A DNA stretch of 64,000 nucleotides from Kitasatospora sp. NBC_00458 (GTDB lineage Bacteria; Actinomycetota; Actinomycetes; Streptomycetales; Streptomycetaceae): positions 7,163,001 through 7,227,000 of the forward strand of contig NZ_CP107904.1 of assembly GCF_036013975.1 (NCBI RefSeq), read 5' to 3'. Under the pieces are notes generated by a model that had not been told where the DNA came from, ran no database searches, and saw only the letters and a list, made by a program, of their open reading frames with translations. Shown here piece by piece: positions 62,201 through 64,000 of this stretch. Each line of letters starts with the position of its first letter. The stretch's first letter is position 1. Position numbers and translations under genes: made by a program.

Positions 62201-62854
62201 GGCGAAGGGGGCGTCACCGCCCGCCGTCCCGGGGCCGGTCCCGCCCAGGCCGGCGTCCAGCAGCAGGTCCTCGACGAGGTCGCAGGCCCCGGCCAGCACG
62301 CCCGCGAGTCCGGCGGCGAGCGCGACCAGGCGCCAGTGCGGCCGGGTGAACACGTACCCGCCGAGCAGCCCGGCCGCCGCCAGCGTGAGCGCGTAGCCGC
62401 AGACCAGCCAGAGGTCGGCGTCCAGCGAGGCGCGGAACTCGGCGGTCCGGTCGGCGACCACGGCTGCCGCGGCGGTGCGGGAGCCGGCCAGTTGGAGCCG
62501 GATGTCCCGGGCGCCCTGGCCGGCCGCCGTCCAGCGGACGAAGAGCAGCCACCCGAGGGCGGCGGGCACCGGCACACCGAGCCCCAGCAGCAGCCCGGCC
62601 CAGGCCGGGACCGGGTGCGAGCGGGCGCGGTGCCGCTCGGCCGGACGCGAGCGGGACGGGTCCGAGCGGGCCGGGTCCGAGCGGACGGGGGACGACCCGG
62701 CGGGGCCGGGCCGCGCGGAGGGGGAGGGCGCGGAGGGGGAGGGCGCGGAGGGGGAGGGCGCGGAGCGGGACTGCGGCGGACGCGCGCGCGGCAGGCGTCG
62801 GCGCACCGGGGGCGAGGGCGGGGGACCCTCCGCCCCCTCGGGTACGGACGTCAC
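59207..62854 (-). CDS. Large membrane protein with patatin-like phospholipase domain
   Basis: A 1215-residue protein. A Pro/Ser/Arg-rich cytosolic start (1-85) is followed by several helices (90-260), a disordered Gly/Pro linker, then the patatin motifs: ARLGFCVSGGGIRSACVTLG (oxyanion loop) near 360 and YLVSVSGGGYTVGA (GxSxG variant with nucleophile Ser) near 390. A block of about eight helices (470-720) is inserted, and the catalytic Asp appears in LLTTDGGHYENLGLVELLR near 950. The C-tail is Pro/Gly-rich. GTG 62854 is chosen for its GGAGG 5 bases upstream. Probable membrane lipid hydrolase; substrate unknown. Confidence 0.82.
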   Translation of the reverse strand: MTSVPEGAEGPPPSPPVRRRLPRARPPQSRSAPSPSAPSPSAPSPSARPGPAGSSPVRSDPARSDPSRSRPAERHRARSHPVPAWAGLLLGLGVPVPAALGWLLFVRWTAAGQGARDIRLQLAGSRTAAAAVVADRTAEFRASLDADLWLVCGYALTLAAAGLLGGYVFTRPHWRLVALAAGLAGVLAGACDLVEDLLLDAGLGGTGPGTAGGDAPFAAAAAFAIVKWLLLLPAGTVGTVVCSATVHRAVRGVLRRPPEETARASTDGAPEGGPEGELGGGPADGPEGAPGGGPDAPPDGGPELIPPWPVATARGGRWPPGPRSQGPPTRQARWHNAARVPPGREHARLGFCVSGGGIRSACVTLGALQSLRPWLKQARYLVSVSGGGYTVGAMQLALTDSAPGCPVRARSGLTPDTVLEPGSPEEDHLRRHAKYLADGAGEWLVALGTLLRGLVAALGLLGATVLVLGLGLSRFYHLVPLTDLSHLAPVGLHTGGTGAEVTGTAGPGAAGPGTGLGPPAVRAPALLALAGLLTAAALGWLLWLLTFSWLGWNSLLPRVLRRFSQAALALAALLALGVLAVPGLAWGAVRLQQALAVGARQTGAGISLTVLLSYLALLLGILWHGRHAVEQGAAVLGGLVRGTRRLGGGLTGRIAEYLVLWSALAALTAGALLTLGWAVATGHAWPTAAQVLLPLVLGTVGLNLDQTWMGLHPFYRRRLASAFAVRRAVERDGAATDAAGPGAHPGTATDASGGATGDGGEVLARPYHFFGEQTRLSHYGARHPGFPQVIFAAAANLSGNARTPPGRRAVSFTFSSDYVGGPDVGYARTDLLERRTRRHIARDLTVQSAMAVSGAAFSSAMGRQARGYQGLFAITNARLGTWLPNPAALAPLWAADRDWRYAPQPAVRRLPYQLREACGRYPMDARFLLTTDGGHYENLGLVELLRHGVRTAVCIDASGDSAFAATLAAAITLAREELGIAITLREPDLLIPGSAGGGGGARGGPSPEGGGQPPLRGLAARLADRLSARAVVVGDIEYPWPLDLDDLEDGGAEAAGGDDRAVAARRGTLIVAQAVLTPDMPYELHAYAVADAAFPNDSTSDQWFDHRQFDAYQTLGRYLGEQAGPAVKAAVLGTRTPPGSRSGAGPDRTSTTPPDGAGDGTGAGGGTGGGRGPEPRPAPPSAPVPGPAPVPEAEVADGAPTASPAPPEQGRGARP

Positions 62855-63154
62855 GTTCACCTCCCCGTGCACACGTGGACCGGCCGTACGCCGGAGCCGG
62901 CCGCCGACGGCCGTTCACCGTCGGCGACCGTCCGGCGACGGACCGGAGCAGCATCATGGACCCTCTTGCCCGGACCCGCACCACCTCGCGCATGGATTCA
63001 CCCGAATGAGTAAGGTGCGCGCTCCCGGGGTAGATGACCGTTTCATCCCACCTACGACACCCCGCGTGTCCGCGTAACAGGATCGCCCCGGGCGCGTTAC
63101 GTCCGACGTATTGTCAGGCGACCGAGGCCGGGCCTACGGTCGACGCACCAACTT

Positions 63155-63168
63155 TCTACGCACGTAGA
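63155..63168. promoter_or_regulatory. Inverted repeat TCTACG-CA-CGTAGA
   Basis: A perfect 6-bp dyad with 2-base spacer in the 63014-63499 upstream region, about 330 bases before the amidohydrolase gene. It is a candidate operator for a GntR-like regulator. Elsewhere in this gap there are GCGCCCGGGAAA tandem repeats (63258-63281) and GC-rich hairpins, but no gene. Confidence 0.4.
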
Positions 63169-63499
63169 CACCGCGTGCGGCCGTGCCGAGCCACGCCGCC
63201 GCGCGGCCCCGTACGCCGACTCGCAGGTGCCGACCGGCAGGTCGACGCACGCGAAAGCGCCCGGGAAAGCGCCCGGGAAGGCGCACGGGCAAGCCCGCGG
63301 GCAGGCCCGCGCCCTCCGCAGGCCGGCCTGCGGGAACGCGCGCGTCGGAAGGTTCCGCTCCGCGCACGGAGGAACGTCCGTGGAGCACCCGGCGGCTCCG
63401 CACGCGAAGCCGCCGGAACGACCGCAGGCAGAACCGCCCCGTCAACCCTCAGACCGCAGGCCCGACCCCCGGCCGGGCCGCGGAGTTGCGGAGGTACCC

Positions 63500-64000
63500 A
63501 TGTCGCAGATCGTCCGTGCCGCCCTCGTCCAGACCCGGTGGACCGGCGACCAGGAGAGCATGATCGCCCTCCACGAGCGGTACGCCCGCGAGGCCGCCGC
63601 ACAGGGCGCGAAGATCCTCGGCTTCCAGGAGGTCTTCAACGCCCCCTACTTCTGTCAGGTCCAGGAACCCGAGCACTACCGCTGGGCCGAACCCGTCCCC
63701 GACGGGCCCACCGTCCGGCGGATGACCGAACTCGCCCGCGAGCTCGGCATCGTCCTCGTCGTCCCCGTCTACGAGGAGGACCAGCCCGGCGTCTACTACA
63801 ACACCGCCGCCGTGATCGACGCCGACGGCAGCTACCTCGGCAAGTACCGCAAGCACCACATCCCCCAGGTCAAGGGCTTCTGGGAGAAGTACTACTTCAA
63901 GCCCGGCAACCTCGGCTGGCCCGTCTTCGACACCGCCGTCGGCAAGGTCGGCGTCTACATCTGCTACGACCGCCACTTCCCCGAGGGCTGGCGCGCCCTG
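63500..64000 (+). CDS. Beta-ureidopropionase-like nitrilase-superfamily amidohydrolase (partial, 3' end outside window)
   Basis: The first 167 residues of a nitrilase-superfamily enzyme, cut by the window edge. Catalytic Glu in LGFQEVFNAPYFCQ, Lys in LGKYRKHHIPQVKGFWEKYYF and Cys in VYICYDRHFPEGW are all present and match the beta-ureidopropionase/N-carbamoyl-amide branch. Expected role: release of beta-alanine-type products in reductive pyrimidine or hydantoin breakdown. ATG 63500 has GCGGAGG 5 bases upstream. Confidence 0.9.
   Translation, partial: MSQIVRAALVQTRWTGDQESMIALHERYAREAAAQGAKILGFQEVFNAPYFCQVQEPEHYRWAEPVPDGPTVRRMTELARELGIVLVVPVYEEDQPGVYYNTAAVIDADGSYLGKYRKHHIPQVKGFWEKYYFKPGNLGWPVFDTAVGKVGVYICYDRHFPEGWRAL

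Noticed and set aside
58922..63013. A 1363-codon open frame on the plus strand
   Set aside because: It is antisense to the patatin-like and cysteine dioxygenase genes, rich in Arg/Gly/Ala, with no motif; it stays open only because of the strong GC codon bias of the real genes.

Overview
The window is very GC-rich DNA with strong G/C third-position bias, GTG/TTG starts, many ATGA/GTGA stop-start overlaps, Tat and lipobox signals, a mycolate-free secretome and a DasR-type operator. This points to a Streptomycetaceae chromosome (Streptomyces, Kitasatospora or a close relative). About 52 intact or nearly intact protein genes, one truncated gene remnant, two insertion sequences and a 25-codon leader peptide can be supported. 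No rRNA, tRNA or CRISPR array was seen.

Left part (1-11.9 kb): an HdeD-like membrane protein, a two-RCK ion-channel-like protein, an enoyl-CoA hydratase and a 3-hydroxyisobutyryl-CoA hydrolase-like protein. These are followed by a complete-looking tyrosine catabolic block on the minus strand: hppD, hmgA, an unknown gene and fahA. In the last three, stop and start codons overlap. A phosphoribosyltransferase/alpha-beta-hydrolase fusion follows.

Centre-left (12.0-22.5 kb): the most interesting region. A plus-strand gene set has a sedoheptulose-7-phosphate-cyclase-like enzyme (2-epi-5-epi-valiolone synthase type) at the front and a VOC-family protein of the kind that epimerises epi-valiolone near the end. 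Between and around them lie two zinc alcohol dehydrogenases, an SDR, several cupin-fold proteins (most with lost metal ligands, two of them duplicated as a pair), and a 3-dehydroquinate-synthase-fold protein that appears to have lost every zinc ligand. A 59-residue membrane peptide closes the set. Four transcription-unit starts share an element GGG(A/G)C-N14-(C/G)GTGG(A/G), which ties the peptide and the pseudoenzyme to the same regulon. I read this as an uncharacterised C7-cyclitol pathway.

Centre (22.5-31.1 kb): a SUKH-like gene remnant and two different insertion sequences sitting side by side at one CTAG target, then two paralogous membrane histidine kinases around one NarL-type response regulator.

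Right part (31.1-64 kb): mostly housekeeping and accessory genes. They include a secreted M28 aminopeptidase with P-domain, an acyl-CoA dehydrogenase under a PadR regulator with a clear operator, an SPW-repeat protein, fumC, a nitrilase-like hydrolase, a Tat-exported FAD oxidase, and an XRE-cupin regulator divergent from azlCD. Further on are a GNAT, gcdH, a phosphodiesterase-like protein, a Bcr/CflA exporter, an MBL hydrolase, a GH18 chitinase with a dre-like site in its promoter, a QAT-type osmoprotectant ABC operon, cysteine dioxygenase plus rhodanese behind a Cys-containing leader peptide, a giant patatin-like membrane protein, and the 5' part of a beta-ureidopropionase-like amidohydrolase cut by the window edge.
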